A DNA stretch of 64,000 nt from Yersinia pekkanenii (GTDB taxonomy: Bacteria; Pseudomonadota; Gammaproteobacteria; Enterobacterales; Enterobacteriaceae). The translations under genes were made by a program, and so were the position numbers. The stretch is from NCBI RefSeq assembly GCF_001152565.1, contig NZ_CQAZ01000009.1, positions 1-64,000 on the forward strand. The letters are read 5' to 3'. Shown here one piece after another: positions 9,982-20,944 of the stretch (positions are counted from its first letter, which is position 1; the number at the start of each line of letters is the position of its first letter). The notes beneath the pieces were generated by a model, which saw only the letters and a program-made list of their open reading frames with translations, did no database searches and was not told the DNA's origin.

Positions 9982-12261
9982 TCACTGGCGGATAGCGGCA
10001 GCAATCAGTGCCTGCCCTAGCGCCAGGCCGCCATCACCGGCAGGTAAACGCTGAGGCAGCAATAGTTGGAAATCATGCAGTTGTGCGCGGAGTAATTCAC
10101 GCAATAACCGGTTATGCAGCACGCCACCGGACAAGACGATGGTGTCAATACTAAAGTGCTGTGCTGCCCGGCGGGCTAAGGTTGCCAACCCTTGCGCCAG
10201 CGCGTAGTGAAATGCGTAGGCCCGCTCGGCTGGCGAGGCATCATAAGCCAGCCATTGTTGCCAGAAGGTGGCTAAATCCAGTTGGTTATCGTGCAACGGC
10301 ATCGTTACCGGCGGGACTAAAACCGCGCTTTGCCGCGCCAGTGCTTCCAGCAGGCAAGCGGCTTCCCCCTCCCAGCTTATTGAAAGCGGAACAATATTTA
10401 GCGCAGCGGCTACAGCATCAAATAACCGACCCGCAGAGGAGGCCAGCGGTGCATTAATCCCCCGCTCAATTGCCCTCGCCAGTACTGCCCCCTGCGGCTG
10501 AGGAATAACCGTACTCTCAGGTAGATGTTGCCAATCTGGGACAAAGCGCTGCCATTGCGCCAGCAGGTTGCGCCACGGCTGACGGGAAGCAAGATCACCA
10601 CCGGGCAAGGCCACCGCAGGCAAGCCACCAATGTATTCATAACTCGCATAATCTACTCGTAAGCATTCACCGCCCCACAATTGCCCATTAGCGCCATAGC
10701 CCAGCCCGTCCAGCGCTAAACCAATCACCGCCCCACCGTCACGCGGCCAGCCATGCTCTGCCAAACAAGCCACCAGATGGGCATGATGATGCAGCACTTC
10801 AACACAAGGAATACCCTGTTGCTGCGCTAACACTTTGCCCCACTGATGGCTGACGTAACCGGGATGAGCATCCACCACTACGGCTTGTGGGGTGAAATGG
10901 TAAATATCGCAAAACAGCGCCACTAGCTGTTGCTGTTGCTGCGCAATATCGGTGTCAGCCAGATCCCCCAGATGCTGGCTCAATACCGCATTGTGGTCAC
11001 GCAGCAAGCAAAAAGTATTTTTCATATCAGCACCCAGTGCGAGGATCGCCGGTTGCTGGCCGAACCCTGGTGGCAGCGCGAAAGCATCCGGGACATAACC
11101 GCGCGCACGGCGTAGCATTTCAGCCTCGCCATGGATGAAACGCAACAATGAGTCATCGGCCCGTTGGACGATTTTCCTGTCGTGCAGTAACCAGTGATCG
11201 GCAATGCCACTCAGGGCGCTCAGGGCCTGTTCATTGCTTAAGGCCGGTGGCTTACCGCTCCCATTACCCGATGTCATCACCAGTGGGCGCGCCACTTGTT
11301 GCAGTAACAGATGTTGCAACGGATTGGCGGGCAGCATCACACCAATTTCAGGTAAATCCGGTGCCACCGCCGCACATAACGGGCTGTCAGAATGCTTCGC
11401 GACCAATACGATAGGAGCCGCCGGGCTGCGTAATAATCGCAACAAAGCCTCAGTATCGGTACTTTGAACACAGGTTTTCAGCCAGTTGGCATCGGGTAAC
11501 ATCACCGCCAGCGGTTTGGCAGGGCGATATTTACGCAGACGCAGACGGGCCACCGCCGCCGCATTGGTGGCATCTACCGCCAAATGAAAGCCTCCTAATC
11601 CTTTGATGGCAACAATCTCGCCAGCCAATAGGGCGGCAGCAGCCTGTTGCAAGACGGTAAAACCCGGTGCCACGCTCTGCCCATTCGCGCCGCTCAGCCA
11701 CAGTTGCGGGCCACAATCTGCGCAGGCATTGGGTTGAGCATGAAAACGACGATCGGCTGGGTGGTCATATTCTGCCTGACAAGCCGCACACAGCGGAAAC
11801 TCTCGCATCGCGGTATAGGGCCGGTCATAGGGTATACGGTGAATAATGGTGAAGCGCGGGCCGCAATGAGTACAGTTGATAAATGGGTAACGATAGCGGC
11901 GGTTACCAGGGTCATTCATTTCATGCAGGCAGGCATCACAGGTGGCGGCATCTGGTACGATTTGGGTGTCCATCTGCCCGGCACCGCTGTGCCGAATCAC
12001 AAAATCCAGTGGCGGCAGTCCCCAGTGGTAAGGCGTGCTGACAATGCTGTCAATACGCGCCAGTGGCGGGCAATCCAGCGGCAGCGCCTGTAAGAAATCC
12101 GCCACCGCCAATGATTGCCACAAGTGAATAGTCACCCCTGCACTGTCGTTGCTGACATCGCCATGCAGCCCAAAACGGTGGGCAAGCTGCCAGATATAGG
12201 GACGAAAACCCACCCCTTGTACCTTGCCTTTTACCTGCAGGCAGAGGCCGTTTATCTTCAC
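9982..12261 (-). CDS. hypF: Carbamoyltransferase HypF
   Basis: 759 residues. HypF uses carbamoyl phosphate and ATP to make the thiocarbamate on HypE that becomes the cyanide ligands of the [NiFe] active site. Visible parts in order: acylphosphatase domain ([13 protein letters not shown]), two zinc-finger-like Cys pairs (CDAC...CTHC and CAAC...CADC), a YrdC-like ATP-binding domain, and a Kae1-like carbamoyltransferase domain with the HHHAH metal motif. I place the start at the GTG at 12261, six bases after GGAG and 13 bases after the hypE stop; the upstream in-frame ATG would add 24 unrelated residues and overlap hypE. Last gene of the hydrogenase operon, ending close to the oppositely oriented c-di-GMP gene. 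Confidence 0.95.
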   Translation of the reverse strand: MKINGLCLQVKGKVQGVGFRPYIWQLAHRFGLHGDVSNDSAGVTIHLWQSLAVADFLQALPLDCPPLARIDSIVSTPYHWGLPPLDFVIRHSGAGQMDTQIVPDAATCDACLHEMNDPGNRRYRYPFINCTHCGPRFTIIHRIPYDRPYTAMREFPLCAACQAEYDHPADRRFHAQPNACADCGPQLWLSGANGQSVAPGFTVLQQAAAALLAGEIVAIKGLGGFHLAVDATNAAAVARLRLRKYRPAKPLAVMLPDANWLKTCVQSTDTEALLRLLRSPAAPIVLVAKHSDSPLCAAVAPDLPEIGVMLPANPLQHLLLQQVARPLVMTSGNGSGKPPALSNEQALSALSGIADHWLLHDRKIVQRADDSLLRFIHGEAEMLRRARGYVPDAFALPPGFGQQPAILALGADMKNTFCLLRDHNAVLSQHLGDLADTDIAQQQQQLVALFCDIYHFTPQAVVVDAHPGYVSHQWGKVLAQQQGIPCVEVLHHHAHLVACLAEHGWPRDGGAVIGLALDGLGYGANGQLWGGECLRVDYASYEYIGGLPAVALPGGDLASRQPWRNLLAQWQRFVPDWQHLPESTVIPQPQGAVLARAIERGINAPLASSAGRLFDAVAAALNIVPLSISWEGEAACLLEALARQSAVLVPPVTMPLHDNQLDLATFWQQWLAYDASPAERAYAFHYALAQGLATLARRAAQHFSIDTIVLSGGVLHNRLLRELLRAQLHDFQLLLPQRLPAGDGGLALGQALIAAAIRQ

Positions 12262-12274
12262 ATTACACTCCAAA

Positions 12275-13291
12275 CTAACAAATACGCGGCAGTGGCTCAT
12301 CCAACGGCAGATCCAGTCGGCGCGAGACACCAAATGCGCCGCATAAACGCACTTGCTGGCGTTCAGTTACCTGACCGATAACTGCCGCATCTTTCCCCAG
12401 CGGATGACGATGTAATTCGGCCAATACGGCATCTTGCGCGGCGGGTGACACCACCAGAACCAGCTTGCCTTCATTGGCAAAATTAAGTGCATCCAACCCC
12501 AGTAATTCGCAAATACCGCGCACTGCCGGTTTTACGGGCAGATCGGATTCGTTGATCTCCATACCGCAACCGCTGGCAGCAGCAAATTCATGGAGGATCG
12601 CCGTCACGCCGCCACGGGTAGCATCACGTAACGCCCGCACACCGGGAATACTACGCAGCGGGGCGATCAACGGAGCCAGTAAGGCGCAATCGCTAATAAG
12701 CTCGGCTTCCAGCCCCAGTCCTTCGCGCAGATTCAAAATGGTCGCACCGTGATCGCCTAAAGTACCACTGACAACGATCCGATCACCGGCACGGATCATC
12801 GCGGTTCCCCACTGAATATCGGCGGGGATCACACCAATACCGGTGGTATTGATAAAGATCTTATCCGCCGCACCGCGCTGCACCACTTTGGTATCACCGG
12901 TGACGATCTGGATACCCGCCTGCCGTGCGGTGACCGCCATTGATTGCACAATGCGTTCAAGAGAGGCCATTGGCAGCCCTTCTTCCAGAATAAAGCCGCA
13001 GGAGAGATAGCGCGGAGTCGCACCACTGACCGCCACATCATTAGCGGTGCCACATACCGCCAACTTGCCGATATCGCCGCCGGGGAAGAAAATAGGATCA
13101 ATCACATAACTGTCGGTGGATACCGCCAGCCGATCGCCCTGTGCTGTCAGATCCGCCAGCGCGATACGCGCCTGATCCTCCCGTTCATTCAACATTGGAT
13201 TAGAAAATTCCGCCAGAAACAGGGATTCGATCAAGCTTTGCATTGCCCGCCCACCACTGCCGTGGGCCAGGGTGATTTCTTTTTTATTCAT
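12275..13291 (-). CDS. hypE: Hydrogenase maturation protein HypE (thiocarboxamide dehydratase)
   Basis: About 338 residues. HypE dehydrates the carbamoyl group attached to its own C-terminal cysteine to a thiocyanate, which is passed to the HypC/HypD complex. The C-terminus ends PRIC, exactly the required terminal cysteine, and the N-terminal half has the PurM-like ATP-binding signature ([21 protein letters not shown]). I start at the ATG at 13291 because [14 protein letters not shown] aligns with family starts; a GTG at 13324 would overlap the hypD stop by one base and add eleven residues. Follows hypD directly and precedes hypF. Confidence 0.95.
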   Translation of the reverse strand: MNKKEITLAHGSGGRAMQSLIESLFLAEFSNPMLNEREDQARIALADLTAQGDRLAVSTDSYVIDPIFFPGGDIGKLAVCGTANDVAVSGATPRYLSCGFILEEGLPMASLERIVQSMAVTARQAGIQIVTGDTKVVQRGAADKIFINTTGIGVIPADIQWGTAMIRAGDRIVVSGTLGDHGATILNLREGLGLEAELISDCALLAPLIAPLRSIPGVRALRDATRGGVTAILHEFAAASGCGMEINESDLPVKPAVRGICELLGLDALNFANEGKLVLVVSPAAQDAVLAELHRHPLGKDAAVIGQVTERQQVRLCGAFGVSRRLDLPLDEPLPRIC

Positions 13292-13323
13292 TATCGTTAT
13301 GACCTGATGATTTATTTTGCTCA

Positions 13324-14427
13324 CTATCGATATAAATAGTAGGCGGCGCAGGCCCCTTCAGAGGAAACCATCAACGCGCCAAAGGCATTGTCTGGTGTAC
13401 ATTCACCACCAAACAGTGAGCATTGATCGGGTTTACAGCGCCCGGTTAATACCTCACCGCAACGGGATCGCGGATCATCTGCCACCCGCTGTTGTTGCGG
13501 CTTGAAGCGTAATTCTGCATCAAAAGCCATATAGGCCGGGCTGAGCTGTACGCCGGAATCGGCTATCTCACCCAAGCCACGCCACTCACTGCTGACTTTT
13601 GGCGTGAATACGTCTGCCAATGCCTGTTGCGCCAGTAAATTACCGCCGTCCGGCACGATACGGCGGTACTGGTTTTCCACCGCACAACGCCCGCTGACCA
13701 TCTGCTCAAGCAGCATCACCAGCCCCTGTAAAATATCCAGCGGTTCAAAGCCGGTAACCACCAGCGGTTTGTTAAATTGATCACAAATAAAACCATACGG
13801 TGTGGTGCCGATCACCATGCTGACATGGCCGGGAGCCAGAAAGCCGTCGATGCGCACATCCGGTTGCTGCAATAGGCTGCGTAAGGTAGGAATAATGGTA
13901 ATGTGCTGGCAGAACAGTGTGAAATTGGTCAGCCCCAGCCGTTTGGCTTGTTGTAGGGTTAAGGCACTGGCGGGCATGGTGGTTTCAAAACCAAGGCCGA
14001 AAAATACCACTTCCCGATCTGGATTGCGCTGTGCCAGGGTCAGGGCATCCAGCGGAGAATAAACGACACGAATATCTGCCCCGCGCCGCTTGGCATCCAG
14101 CATCGAACCGTTGCGCCCCGGCACTCGCATCGCGTCACCGTAAGTGCAGAAAATCACCTCCGGATGGGCAGCAATTTCCAGACAACTGTCGATACGCCCC
14201 ATCGGTAGCACACAAACCGGACAGCCCGGTCCGTGAACAAACTCCAGCCCATCCGCTAGCAGTTGATCGAGGCCAAATTTGAAGATCGCATGGGTATGGC
14301 CGCCGCACACTTCCATAATTTGCAGCGGTAAACGTTGTTGATCTGCGATCTGCGGTAATAAATGTTCGATCCATTGCAATAAGGCACTGACCAACGCCGG
14401 ATCGCGGAATTCATCAACGTAGCGCAT
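13324..14427 (-). CDS. hypD: Hydrogenase maturation protein HypD
   Basis: 367 residues, an iron-sulfur scaffold on which the Fe(CN)2CO unit is assembled together with HypC or HybG. Conserved cysteine motifs are visible: [10 protein letters not shown] near residue 40, the GPGCPVC segment near 66-72, and a C-terminal cluster of cysteines ([21 protein letters not shown]) of the [4Fe-4S] site. Length and ends agree with the family. The start overlaps the end of hybG/hypC by 14 bases, implying translational coupling. Confidence 0.96.
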   Translation of the reverse strand: MRYVDEFRDPALVSALLQWIEHLLPQIADQQRLPLQIMEVCGGHTHAIFKFGLDQLLADGLEFVHGPGCPVCVLPMGRIDSCLEIAAHPEVIFCTYGDAMRVPGRNGSMLDAKRRGADIRVVYSPLDALTLAQRNPDREVVFFGLGFETTMPASALTLQQAKRLGLTNFTLFCQHITIIPTLRSLLQQPDVRIDGFLAPGHVSMVIGTTPYGFICDQFNKPLVVTGFEPLDILQGLVMLLEQMVSGRCAVENQYRRIVPDGGNLLAQQALADVFTPKVSSEWRGLGEIADSGVQLSPAYMAFDAELRFKPQQQRVADDPRSRCGEVLTGRCKPDQCSLFGGECTPDNAFGALMVSSEGACAAYYLYR

Positions 14428-14701
14428 TGCTGGCCTCGCTTGCTACATCAGCATCCAGATCCAACCCGACAGCCTGCATATGTTCAAGGGCCGCCAGTGT
14501 CTGTTGCGCTTCTTCTTCGTCGAGCAGGCTCATAGCAAAACCGACATGCACCAATACCCATTGGCCCAGCAATGCTGCTGGTGTCTCGTCACATACCAGC
14601 GCGATATTAATTTCACGCTTAACACCACTGACTTCCACCCATGCCAGTTGGTGAATATCTTCACCCACCGCCACAATTTTACCGGGTACGCCTAAGCACA
14701 T
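14414..14701 (-). CDS. hybG: HypC/HybG-family hydrogenase maturation chaperone
   Basis: 95 residues. Chaperone that binds HypD and the large-subunit precursor while the iron ligands are added; the N-terminal cysteine of MCLGVPG is the iron-binding residue. The sequence [13 protein letters not shown]...INIALVCDE is closer to E. coli HybG (specific for hydrogenase 2) than to HypC, which fits its place in a hyb operon. The start at 14701 places Cys2 correctly; upstream in-frame codons lie inside hypB. It overlaps hypB by ten bases and hypD by fourteen. The C-terminal tail after about residue 75 is longer than in HybG. Confidence 0.92.
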   Translation of the reverse strand: MCLGVPGKIVAVGEDIHQLAWVEVSGVKREINIALVCDETPAALLGQWVLVHVGFAMSLLDEEEAQQTLAALEHMQAVGLDLDADVASEASNALR

Positions 14702-15720
14702 CGCTGTGCCTCCAGCCATTCCAGCCACAGCTCCATTCCCGCACCGCTACTGGCTGACAACGCAATTACCTGAATATCAGGATTGACCTGACGGGCATAG
14801 GCAATGCACTGGTCAATATCAAAATCCAGATACGGCAACAGATCTATTTTATTGATAATCATCAGAGTGGAGGCGGCAAACATATGTGGGTATTTCAGTG
14901 GTTTATCTTCACCTTCGGTCACCGATAATACCGCGACTTTATGGCGTTCACCCAGATCAAAACTGGCCGGGCACACCAAATTACCGACATTCTCAATAAA
15001 CAGCAGGCTCCCCTCTATAAGATCCAAACGGTGCGCGGCATCATGCACCATCTGCGCATCCAGATGGCAGCCTTTGCCGGTATTGACCTGTATTGCCGGT
15101 ACGCCGGTGGCGCGAATGCGTTCGGCATCATGGGTGGTTTGCTGATCACCTTCGATCACCGCACAAGGCACCTGCCCGCTAAGCCGTTGCAGGGTGGTGG
15201 TTAACAAGGTGGTTTTACCTGAGCCGGGACTGGAGACCAGATTCAGCGCCAAAATATGTTGTTTGACAAAATGCTCACGATTATGACGAGCCAACTGGTT
15301 ATTTTTACTCAACACGTCTTGCTCGATTTGCAGCAAACGGCGCTGGCCCATCCCCGGCGCATGGCTGCCCGCCTCACCCTGACCATAATGCAATCCTTGT
15401 TGATCGGCATGTACCTGCGGCACAAAGGGTTCAGTTTCTGGCTGTGGCATCGTCACCGATTCAGGCGCTTTGCCGTGGTAGTGATGATGAACATCGCCCT
15501 GATGGTAATAGTGGTGGTGGTGAACAATGACCGGCTGCGTGCCTTTGGCGACATATTTATGTTTATGCTGAGTCTGTCGCGGCGGGGCATCGTTAGGGTG
15601 ATCGTGGTGATGGCCGTCATCGTGGTGATGGTGGTCGTGAGGATGATCATGATGATCGTAGTGGCTATCGTCGCCTTCGATGTTTCTCTCGCCGCTGGCA
15701 CAGCCACAAGTCGTACACAT
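14692..15720 (-). CDS. hypB: Hydrogenase nickel-incorporation GTPase HypB, histidine-rich
   Basis: 342 residues, longer than E. coli HypB (290) because of a long histidine-rich N-terminus: about two dozen His occur in the first 82 residues, in runs mixed with Asp and Gly. Such tails store nickel or zinc in other HypB proteins. The start carries the CxxCGC high-affinity metal motif ([10 protein letters not shown]). The GTPase domain begins with the P-loop SSPGSGKT at about 163-170 and has the NKID guanine-specificity motif later. HypB works with HypA/HybF to insert nickel after the Fe centre is built. AAGGAG upstream supports the start. The repetitive His codons leave long open shadow frames on the other strand. 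Confidence 0.96.
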   Translation of the reverse strand: MCTTCGCASGERNIEGDDSHYDHHDHPHDHHHHDDGHHHDHPNDAPPRQTQHKHKYVAKGTQPVIVHHHHYYHQGDVHHHYHGKAPESVTMPQPETEPFVPQVHADQQGLHYGQGEAGSHAPGMGQRRLLQIEQDVLSKNNQLARHNREHFVKQHILALNLVSSPGSGKTTLLTTTLQRLSGQVPCAVIEGDQQTTHDAERIRATGVPAIQVNTGKGCHLDAQMVHDAAHRLDLIEGSLLFIENVGNLVCPASFDLGERHKVAVLSVTEGEDKPLKYPHMFAASTLMIINKIDLLPYLDFDIDQCIAYARQVNPDIQVIALSASSGAGMELWLEWLEAQRCA

Positions 15721-15740
15721 AGGAATTCACTCCTTCAGGA

Positions 15741-16082
15741 TTATTCCACTTCTATCTGTTTTACCTGCAAACTGTTGCCATTCTCCACTTGCAGAGCATG
15801 ACTGCCACAATGCGGGCACCCGGCATCGTGCCGTTCAATCGGGACACTGGCGCTGCACTGCCAACACCAGGCTTGTGCCGGTAAGTAGTGGATATGCAGT
15901 TGGCAATTGGCGGCCAAAGTCTGACGGCTGGCGGCATCAAAACTAAAACGCAATGCGCCCTCCTCAATACACGAGAGCGCGCCTATCTCCAGCCATACCG
16001 CCGTTATTCGTTTGGCACCGTTGAGCCGTGCCTGTTGTTCAATTAACTCCAGCGTGCTGAGACATAAACTGATTTCATGCAT
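15741..16082 (-). CDS. hybF: HypA/HybF-family nickel metallochaperone
   Basis: 113 residues. Nickel carrier for the hydrogenase 2 large subunit. It starts MHEISL, with His2 being the nickel ligand in this family, and has the structural zinc site formed by CWQC (about 73-76) and CPHC (about 89-92). It sits between hybE, which it overlaps by eight bases, and hypB, the position of hybF in the E. coli hyb operon. Whether to name it hypA or hybF is a matter of convention, because it is the only family member seen here. Confidence 0.94.
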   Translation of the reverse strand: MHEISLCLSTLELIEQQARLNGAKRITAVWLEIGALSCIEEGALRFSFDAASRQTLAANCQLHIHYLPAQAWCWQCSASVPIERHDAGCPHCGSHALQVENGNSLQVKQIEVE

Positions 16083-16572
16083 GCTGATTATTCATTTGGC
16101 TTACTTTATTAAACCAAGCTCGCCGCCGTGGATTGACCGGGGCATCGACGTCCATTACTGGCAGCGACAGCACCATAAGCGCACTTTGCTCCGCCAACCT
16201 CAGCGCTTGCTCTGCGCCAAGTGAGCTTTCCAGCGGTGACATCAGCGAACGGCTCAAATACTGGCCGCAACCGGCAATTTCGCTGACGGTAAAACCGATG
16301 GTACCGCAGGGTAATGCCAGCATCAGGCGCTCACCTACCACCCGGCGTTGCCAAGTCTGCTGCGGCCCCGGTAATACCACCAAGCTCAGCATCCACGGGG
16401 TCAATAACGCGCCAAGCCATTGCTGCTCAAATAGCTGAAATCCGCAGGCGCGCAGTGGAATGTTTTCGCGGTAAAACGGCAAGCCGCGCATCTCATCGGC
16501 GGCTATCTGGCCGAATACCTGTTCCAGCAACGCCGCCGGATGTTGTTCATGGCCCACAATGACTTCAGACAT
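16075..16572 (-). CDS. hybE: Hydrogenase 2 assembly chaperone HybE
   Basis: 165 residues. HybE binds the twin-arginine signal peptide of the small subunit and holds back export until the heterodimer is assembled. Recognisable segments are LLTPWMLSLVVLPGPQ and the FTVSEIAGCGQYLSRSLMSPL block, both characteristic of HybE. I use the ATG at 16572 (MSEVIVGHEQ), which gives the family length; earlier in-frame codons would extend into hybD. Overlaps hybD by eight bases and hybF by eight. Confidence 0.94.
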   Translation of the reverse strand: MSEVIVGHEQHPAALLEQVFGQIAADEMRGLPFYRENIPLRACGFQLFEQQWLGALLTPWMLSLVVLPGPQQTWQRRVVGERLMLALPCGTIGFTVSEIAGCGQYLSRSLMSPLESSLGAEQALRLAEQSALMVLSLPVMDVDAPVNPRRRAWFNKVSQMNNQHA

Positions 16573-17056
16573 GATTTTTTTCTCGCGCCTTGAGGGTAAT
16601 GCCGCTGACACGCAATGCCGCCAGAATCTGTTCCAGTGCCGGTTCAATCGCCCGCGTTACCGTTGGCGTCAGGCCGATATGCGGTGCCAGCGATTCCGGT
16701 ACCACACCGACCAGTGTGAGCTGACGCGGGAACTCATCGGTCAGTTGCAATGCCATTAATACATCGCATAACCCCAATTGATGGGGCGAGACTTTGCGGC
16801 TAAACATCGCCGGGATCGCTTTATCACGCAGCACCGCAACGCTGCCCGGTGGCTGCCCGGTCAACACCGCATCAGCGACAATCAAATGCGCGCGATCCGC
16901 CATCGCTTCCATCAGTTCCAGACCGGCGGTACCGCCATCTAGCACCTCAACACCCGGTGGGATGTGAAACCGTTGCTCCAGCGCTTCGACCAGACGCACC
17001 CCCACCGCTTCATCGCTGAGTAATAAGTTACCTATACCTAATACCAAAATCCCCAT
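16565..17056 (-). CDS. hybD: Hydrogenase 2 maturation endopeptidase HybD
   Basis: 163 residues. HybD removes the C-terminal tail of the HybC precursor once nickel is inserted. The nickel-sensing residues are present: the Glu of LLSDEAVGVR (about 16), the Asp of VADAVLTG (about 62) and the His of SPHQLG (about 93). The ATG at 17056 overlaps the hybC stop by one base (TGATG); a GTG one codon earlier is possible. Sequence agrees with E. coli HybD over its length. Confidence 0.96.
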   Translation of the reverse strand: MGILVLGIGNLLLSDEAVGVRLVEALEQRFHIPPGVEVLDGGTAGLELMEAMADRAHLIVADAVLTGQPPGSVAVLRDKAIPAMFSRKVSPHQLGLCDVLMALQLTDEFPRQLTLVGVVPESLAPHIGLTPTVTRAIEPALEQILAALRVSGITLKAREKNHV

Positions 17057-18750
17057 CACAGCACCTTGACTTTGGTCACTTCGTTGCCCGTTGTGTCAAC
17101 AATATGTACAGCACAAGACATACACGGGTCGAATGAGTGAATAGTTCGTACCACTTCCAGTGGTTTGGCAGGGTCAGCCACCGGCGTCCCCACCAGCGCT
17201 TGCTCGTAGGGGCCTGGTTCATCGTGATAATTGCGTGGTCCGGCGTTCCAGGTGGAGGGTACCACCGCCTGATAGTTGGCGATTTTACCGTCTTTGATCA
17301 CCACCCAGTGCGACAACATGCCGCGCGGTGCTTCTTCAAAACCGACACCACGGATTTCGCCGGTTAACGGGATATCCGGCTTGATAAATGTTTCCACGTC
17401 ACCGGTACCGATATTAGTCACCAGCGCCATCCATTGCTGGGCCAGTGTTTCGTGCAGTACGCAGCAATGCACTGCGCGGCCAATGATGCGGCCCAGTGTC
17501 GATGGCAGTTGATCTTGGGTAATGGTCTGCCCGCTCAGTGTTTGATAGGCCGCACCAATATCGCTGAAATGCTGTTTAGTTGGCCGATGACCCGCCGCCA
17601 GACCGCACATCAGCCATGCCAGCGGCCCGACTTCCACCGTTTTGCCGTAGAAGGTCGGCGCTTTTACCCAGGAATATTTGCCGTCTGCTTGCCAGCCGGT
17701 GTAATTCGGGTTGGTTTTACCCTCCCAGGGTGCTAGCGGTTCGTCGTCCTGATACCAGGCGTGTTTGCCGCTTTCGGCAATGCCGGTGATCAGGTAAGGA
17801 TCATGGTGATTAGCAATCGGCCGGAAGGTGCCATTATCCAGATAACCACCCGGCAGCAGGAAGGTTTCACCTCGGCGATCGGTCGGCAGCTCCGGCACGC
17901 TGAGGTAGTAATCAGCCCCTTTGCCCAGATTGAGCCAACCCGGATAATGGGCGGCGATCACCGCCGTATCCACCTTATAAACCTGCTCGATAAAACTGCC
18001 CAAGCGGTCGATAAAGGATTTCACCAACATCAGGCGCTCCAGATTCAGCACACTAGGCATATCCAGATTGATGGGGTTTGCCACCCCACCCACCGCCAGA
18101 TTCTGGATGTGCGGCGTTTTGCCCCCCAGCACCGCCACAATACGGTTAGCATCGCGCTGGCATTCCAATGCTTGCAGATAGTGCGCGACCGCAATCAAAT
18201 TAACCTCCGGTGGCAGCGCCATCGCCGGATGACCCCAATAGCCGTTGGCGAAAATGCCTAACTGCCCGCTGGCCACCAGGTCTTTGATTTTCTGTTGTAC
18301 GCGGCTGAACTCTTCCGCGCTGTTCAGCGGCCAGCTCGACAGCCCGCTTAGCATCGCCGCCGCCTTCTGTGGCGAGGCTTGCAGCGCAGAGGTGATATCT
18401 ACCCAGTCCAGCGCCGACAGTTGATAGAAATGCACAATATGGTCATGAATGCTGTGCGCGGCCAGAATCAAATTGCGGATATGTTGCGCATTGACCGGCA
18501 CTTCCATCCCCAGCGCGTTTTCCACTGCGCGTACCGAGGCAATGGCGTGAATGGTGGTGCACACGCCGCAAATGCGTTGCACAATCATCCAGGCATCGCG
18601 CGGATCATTGCCTTGTAAAATCTCTTCCATGCCACGCCACATGGTGCCGGAGGACCAGGCTTTAATCACTTTACCGTCCTCAATTTCGCAGTCGATCCGC
18701 AAGTGCCCTTCAATTCGGGTGACGGGATCAATGGTGATGCGTTGGCTCAT
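17056..18750 (-). CDS. hybC: Hydrogenase 2 large subunit HybC
   Basis: 564 residues, the [NiFe] catalytic subunit that oxidises H2 at the periplasmic face. The two nickel-binding cysteine pairs are intact: RICGVC (C61 and C64) and DPCMSC near the end (C543 and C546). The precursor ends with a 15-residue tail after DPCMSCAVH, which HybD would cleave. It has no signal peptide and would be exported with HybO. The protein matches E. coli HybC nearly end to end (567 residues). Its start overlaps the end of hybB by 23 bases. Confidence 0.98.
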   Translation of the reverse strand: MSQRITIDPVTRIEGHLRIDCEIEDGKVIKAWSSGTMWRGMEEILQGNDPRDAWMIVQRICGVCTTIHAIASVRAVENALGMEVPVNAQHIRNLILAAHSIHDHIVHFYQLSALDWVDITSALQASPQKAAAMLSGLSSWPLNSAEEFSRVQQKIKDLVASGQLGIFANGYWGHPAMALPPEVNLIAVAHYLQALECQRDANRIVAVLGGKTPHIQNLAVGGVANPINLDMPSVLNLERLMLVKSFIDRLGSFIEQVYKVDTAVIAAHYPGWLNLGKGADYYLSVPELPTDRRGETFLLPGGYLDNGTFRPIANHHDPYLITGIAESGKHAWYQDDEPLAPWEGKTNPNYTGWQADGKYSWVKAPTFYGKTVEVGPLAWLMCGLAAGHRPTKQHFSDIGAAYQTLSGQTITQDQLPSTLGRIIGRAVHCCVLHETLAQQWMALVTNIGTGDVETFIKPDIPLTGEIRGVGFEEAPRGMLSHWVVIKDGKIANYQAVVPSTWNAGPRNYHDEPGPYEQALVGTPVADPAKPLEVVRTIHSFDPCMSCAVHIVDTTGNEVTKVKVL

Positions 18751-19927
18751 GTTTTACCTCTGTCTGATTATTCTTATGTAACTGGCCGTGAGCAGGCAGC
18801 ACCGGCAACAGCCGAATCAATAAAATGTAGGCACAGACCTCAATGGCGACGAAGCCGATGGAGATCAGGATTTCACTGGTGGTGGGGAAGTAGTTGTAGC
18901 CGCCGCCGGGGTTAAAGGCTAATAACGAGTAATTGAGCCGCCATAGCGCCGCGCCCGCAATCATGCACAGCGCCCCGATAAACAGTAAGCGGCTGTCTTC
19001 TCTGGCGCGCCGAATGCGAAAGATCACTAGCGGTAAGCTCATCAGCACGATCTCAGCCCAAAAGGCGATGGCATAGCGGTCGAGATGCCACAAGTATTCC
19101 GTCTTGTGGCGCACCACAATCTCACCGAGGCGTAGCAACACAAATAGCAGCAGAAACACATCGATGATGGTGGTCAAACGGGTGAATAATGGTGCTTCAT
19201 TAGCGCCCCGCCCACGTAACCCAGCCTGTACCAGTGAGCCTTCGAAGATAACAATGGAGAAGCCCAGAATGGCGGCGGTCAGCAATGAAAATAGGGGTAA
19301 CATTTCATAGCTTTGCCACAGCGGATGGATCTTCGCTCCGGCTGCAATCATCAATGACCCCATCGAGGACTGGTGCATAGTCGGCAGTAGCGCCCCCAAT
19401 GCGATGACGAAAAACATCACTTTATTCAGTATCTTAAGCGATATTTTCCACCCGAGCCGTTCAAACAGCGCGGGGGCAAATTCCAGTGCCATCACGCCGA
19501 TGTAGATAGTCATACAGACGGCGGTTTCAAACAGCACCGAATTGACATTGAAGTAGCCGGGGATAAAAAAGTACGGCAGGTTCCAGTAGCGGCCCACGTC
19601 GATGGTGATCGACAGCCCTCCCAACGCATAACCAAATAGGCTGGCGAGCAGCGCCGGGCGCACCAGCGGGTGATATTCGCCTCGGTTAAACACGTAAACC
19701 GCCCAGGCCAATGCCCAGCCACCACAGGCCAAACCGGTGCCCACCAATAAGTCGAAAGCGATCCAGATCCCCCACGGGAAGCCGCCGTTCAGATCACTGA
19801 CCGATCCCAGCCCCAGTACCAAACGTTTGACAATCAACAGCGCGCACAGCACCACAAAAGGCGCTAACAGCATCACCGGCCAACTGACCAGCCGCCCACC
19901 CAGTGGGCTGGATTTATGCATGGTCAT
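18728..19927 (-). CDS. hybB: Hydrogenase 2 integral-membrane subunit HybB
   Basis: About 400 residues of the NrfD-like membrane family, with nine to ten hydrophobic helices. HybB passes electrons or protons between HybA and the menaquinone pool and lets the enzyme work as a proton pump or, in reverse, make H2. The conserved [16 protein letters not shown] and FACGGWAL-like blocks near the N-terminus and [12 protein letters not shown] near the end identify it. I start at the ATG at 19927 ([11 protein letters not shown]), which overlaps the hybA stop by 14 bases; an upstream ATG at 19978 would add 17 residues with no family counterpart. Confidence 0.95.
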   Translation of the reverse strand: MTMHKSSPLGGRLVSWPVMLLAPFVVLCALLIVKRLVLGLGSVSDLNGGFPWGIWIAFDLLVGTGLACGGWALAWAVYVFNRGEYHPLVRPALLASLFGYALGGLSITIDVGRYWNLPYFFIPGYFNVNSVLFETAVCMTIYIGVMALEFAPALFERLGWKISLKILNKVMFFVIALGALLPTMHQSSMGSLMIAAGAKIHPLWQSYEMLPLFSLLTAAILGFSIVIFEGSLVQAGLRGRGANEAPLFTRLTTIIDVFLLLFVLLRLGEIVVRHKTEYLWHLDRYAIAFWAEIVLMSLPLVIFRIRRAREDSRLLFIGALCMIAGAALWRLNYSLLAFNPGGGYNYFPTTSEILISIGFVAIEVCAYILLIRLLPVLPAHGQLHKNNQTEVKHEPTHHH

Positions 19928-20942
19928 CTGGACCGTCCTTTTTATCCTGCGAGTCGCCGTCACTGTTTTTGCGTTCATCGCGGGTATTGCGATGCACCAA
20001 CGCCGTCACACCTGCCAATACCGCCAGCGGCAGGATCATGCCTTTATACAGCGTATGCTGGACATGTTCGGAGCGCGCGCCAGTGGCCAGTTCCGCCAGT
20101 GGTGGCAAATCGAGTTTCTCGGCTGGAATAGCGGTCAGAACCAAGACCTGGGTGCCGCCGCCCTCTTTCTCACCATAAACATGCGGTTCATAGTGAGCGG
20201 CCGGATGCTCGTAAGTGTCGTTGGCACTGAGTGTCTGACGCGGGAAGCGGGCGTTCTCACCCGGTTTCAAGGTCAGCCGCCGTTGTGCTTCTGACAGCAA
20301 CGCTTCGCGGGTACCGAATATCACCGCGCCAGTCGGACAGACCTCAACACAGCCGGGCAAGCCGCCTTTATCCAAGCGCTCGACCCCTTTCTGATTGCAC
20401 AATTCACATTTATGGATCTTGCCAAAGGGATGGTCGTAATCGTATTTCGGTACATTGAACGGGCAACCGACCATACAATAACGGCAGCCGGTACAGACAT
20501 TCGGGTCATAGTGGACGATGCCGGTTTTGGCATCTTTGCGCAGCGCGCTGACCGGGCAGACAGACACACAGTTGGCATCAACGCAGTGCATGCATTGCTT
20601 TTTGATATAGGCGTAGCCGTCCTCCAACTGATCTTTATGCACACCCGTGCCACTGGTCCACACCTGAATAATATTATTGGTATAGGGACTGAGTTTGTCG
20701 TTGTTTGACCAAATAGCGTCGCCGCCAGCATAGGTTTCGCCATGTTCGGCAAACTCGCTGTGATTGATCTCCTGGCATTTACTGACACACGCCTGACAGC
20801 CAACACATAACGTCGAGTCATATAACATGCCCAGCGCGCCAGGGATCGGTAGCCGGTTTTGTACCTCGGCTTGCGTGCGAGGAGAAAACCCCGCCAGCAA
20901 TACACCGCCTGAGGCTAATTTGAAAAAGTGACGTCGGTTCAC
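19914..20942 (-). CDS. hybA: Hydrogenase 2 iron-sulfur subunit HybA
   Basis: 342 residues. Periplasmic ferredoxin-like electron carrier between HybO and HybB. It begins with a twin-arginine signal ([12 protein letters not shown]) and has four cysteine clusters for [4Fe-4S] centres, such as [26 protein letters not shown] and [13 protein letters not shown]. Near the C-terminus a hydrophobic stretch (about 300-317) probably anchors it in the membrane, followed by a charged tail. Two bases separate it from hybO. Confidence 0.97.
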   Translation of the reverse strand: MNRRHFFKLASGGVLLAGFSPRTQAEVQNRLPIPGALGMLYDSTLCVGCQACVSKCQEINHSEFAEHGETYAGGDAIWSNNDKLSPYTNNIIQVWTSGTGVHKDQLEDGYAYIKKQCMHCVDANCVSVCPVSALRKDAKTGIVHYDPNVCTGCRYCMVGCPFNVPKYDYDHPFGKIHKCELCNQKGVERLDKGGLPGCVEVCPTGAVIFGTREALLSEAQRRLTLKPGENARFPRQTLSANDTYEHPAAHYEPHVYGEKEGGGTQVLVLTAIPAEKLDLPPLAELATGARSEHVQHTLYKGMILPLAVLAGVTALVHRNTRDERKNSDGDSQDKKDGPDDHA

Positions 20943-20944
20943 GG

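Noticed and set aside
15453-15801. Long open frames opposite the His-rich part of hypB
   Set aside because: Shadows caused by repetitive CAT/CAC/GAT codons; hypB itself is well supported.
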